The translations under genes were made by a program, and so were the position numbers. 39,233 bases of DNA from Streptomyces klenkii (lineage in GTDB: Bacteria; Actinomycetota; Actinomycetes; Streptomycetales; Streptomycetaceae): positions 1 through 39,233 of the forward strand of contig NZ_RBAM01000029.1 of assembly GCF_003626645.1 (NCBI RefSeq), in the 5' to 3' direction. This document shows positions 38,333 through 39,233 of this stretch, one piece after another. The notes below the pieces were generated by a model. The model ran no database searches. It was not told where the DNA came from and saw only the letters and a program-made list of their open reading frames with translations. Position 1 is the first letter of the stretch. Each line of letters starts with the position of its first letter.

Positions 38333-39016
38333 TCAGGCGGCTTCGGGAACCAGCCCGCCGAGCGCGTTGCAAACGGCTACGACCCGGTGGAGTTCCCGCG
38401 GGGTGAGTGCGGGGTCCACAGGCAGGGCCAGGCACTGGTCGGCGGCCCGCTCGGTTTCAGCAAGCCACAACTCCCGCCGGTAGGCGGGCAGTCGGTGCAC
38501 GGGGGTCTGTACGGGAATGGAGCAGCGCACGCCGCGGGCCCGCAGCGCCCGTGCGAAGGCGTCCCGGTCCGGCCGGCCGTTGCCGGGGATGCGTACGACG
38601 TAGGTGCGGTAGCTGTGCTCGATACCGGCGCCCGTGGCGGGCGTCACGACGCCCCTGAGCCGGGCGTTGAGGTAGGCGGCGTTCGCCTGCCTCCGCCGGG
38701 TGTGCTCGTCCAGGGGGGCCGCGGGCTCGTGCTCGACGACGATCAGCCCGCGCCGTTCGGCGACGGCGCGCAGGCCGGCCAGGTCGGCGCGGCGGCCGAA
38801 GAGGTGAACGGGCATCACTGCGGCGGTGCGGAGCGTGAGGGTCGCGGCGACCGCGGCCGGGTCCAGGCAGAGGCTGTCCGGGTCGATGTCCGCGAACACG
38901 GGCGCGGCTCCGGCCCGGCGGACGGCCTCGGCTGCGTCAGCCGGGGCGTATGACGGTACGACGACCTCGTCACCTGCACCGATGCCGGCTGCCGTGAGCG
39001 TTTCCACTGTCCCCAT
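38333..39016 (-). CDS. Truncated DegT/DnrJ/EryC1-like protein lacking the PLP site
   Basis: The product has 227 residues and aligns with DegT/DnrJ sugar aminotransferases in two parts. GAGDEVVVPSYAP to VMPVHLFGRRADL (about 14-80) matches the middle of the cofactor domain. RRRQANAAYLNARL to SLPV-type AxCLALPVDP (about 108-215) matches the C-terminal domain. The block between them, which normally carries the catalytic Lys and flanking residues, is missing. The conserved EDAA is replaced by VEHEPA, so the PLP-binding Asp is also absent, as are the first 40 residues of the family. It is therefore probably a non-catalytic relative. The ATG at 39016 lacks a ribosome site; a TTGCAC-N18-AAATCC element fits a leaderless start. 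Confidence 0.72.
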   Translation of the reverse strand: MGTVETLTAAGIGAGDEVVVPSYAPADAAEAVRRAGAAPVFADIDPDSLCLDPAAVAATLTLRTAAVMPVHLFGRRADLAGLRAVAERRGLIVVEHEPAAPLDEHTRRRQANAAYLNARLRGVVTPATGAGIEHSYRTYVVRIPGNGRPDRDAFARALRARGVRCSIPVQTPVHRLPAYRRELWLAETERAADQCLALPVDPALTPRELHRVVAVCNALGGLVPEAA

Positions 39017-39059
39017 GGGGTGAGGATTTCCGCGGGACGTGAACGGGGTGCAAATAAAA

Positions 39060-39099
39060 AAGCTCCGGTAGCTGAACATAAGTTCAGCTACCGGAGCTT
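39060..39099 (-). terminator. rrn operon terminator
   Basis: An 18-bp perfect stem (39060-39077 with 39082-39099; GTTCAGCTACCGGAGCTT on the right arm) has a four-base loop. On the minus strand it is followed by TTTTT. It lies ten bases beyond the 5S 3' end and ends the rRNA operon. Confidence 0.95.
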
Positions 39100-39108
39100 C
39101 TAAAATTT

Positions 39109-39227
39109 GTTCGGCGGCGTCCTACTCTCCCACACGGTCCCCCATGCAGTACCATCGGCGCTGAAAGGCTTAGCTTCCGGGTTCGGAATGTAACCGGGCG
39201 TTTCCCTAACGCTATGACCACCGAAAC
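39109..39227 (-). rRNA. rrf: 5S ribosomal RNA
   Basis: The minus strand begins GTTTCGGTGGTCATAGCG and contains CCGAACCCGGAAGCTAAG and GATGGTACTGCA. It ends GGACGCCGCCGAAC, giving a 119-nt 5S rRNA of the Streptomyces type with pairing 5' and 3' ends. It is complete in the window, and the 23S and 16S genes should lie to the right. Confidence 0.96.
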
Positions 39228-39233
39228 ACTATG

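Overview
This is a chromosomal segment of a Streptomyces or a very close relative. The evidence is very high G+C with strong third-position bias, GTG and TTG starts, leaderless promoters, and a gene order that matches my recollection of the Streptomyces core chromosome: gluRK/gluABCD, a cysteine dioxygenase block, recX-recA, lhr-nei, dpsB, clgR-cinA-pgsA-rimO, a RodZ-like gene, ftsK, osaB-osaA and osaC, then tRNA-Thr and an rrn operon. Nothing was searched; identifications rest on motifs, lengths and synteny.

Left (1-6.4 kb): the window opens inside an IS5-type transposase on the minus strand, followed by a two-component pair (gluK, gluR; minus strand). The pair is divergent from a complete polar amino-acid (glutamate) ABC importer, gluABCD, closed by a G+C-rich hairpin.

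6.5-9.6 kb: a flavoprotein monooxygenase is followed by a sulfur module. A promoter lies across the monooxygenase stop codon. It drives a leaderless 28-codon leader peptide with three cysteines in its last seven residues, then a hairpin, a cysteine dioxygenase and a translationally coupled rhodanese. This looks like a cysteine-responsive leader controlling cysteine catabolism and is the most interesting item here.

9.8-21.3 kb (genome maintenance): recX-recA on the minus strand, with both an SOS-type and a damage-responsive RecA-NDp/PafBC-type promoter; an AI-2E-family membrane protein; DUF3046; an alpha/alpha-toroid protein of unknown function; the large helicase lhr with its own RecA-NDp-type leaderless promoter; the Nei-type glycosylase; two small conserved-looking proteins; and dpsB.

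21.4-28.6 kb (minus strand): clgR, then cinA-pgsA-rimO as an ATGA-overlapped operon (transcribed rimO to pgsA to cinA), a RodZ-like HTH/membrane protein and ftsK.

28.7-38 kb (osmotic stress signalling): osaB (response regulator), the giant hybrid kinase osaA carrying a ten-fold 92-residue HAMP repeat, and the divergent osaC (RsbW-like kinase, PAS, GAF, PP2C phosphatase).

Right end: a perfect bidirectional terminator, tRNA-Thr(GGU), a DegT/DnrJ-like protein that has lost its PLP site, a strong rrn terminator, and 5S rRNA ending six bases before the window edge. No gene-free stretch exceeds about 300 bases, and there is no CRISPR array or prophage.
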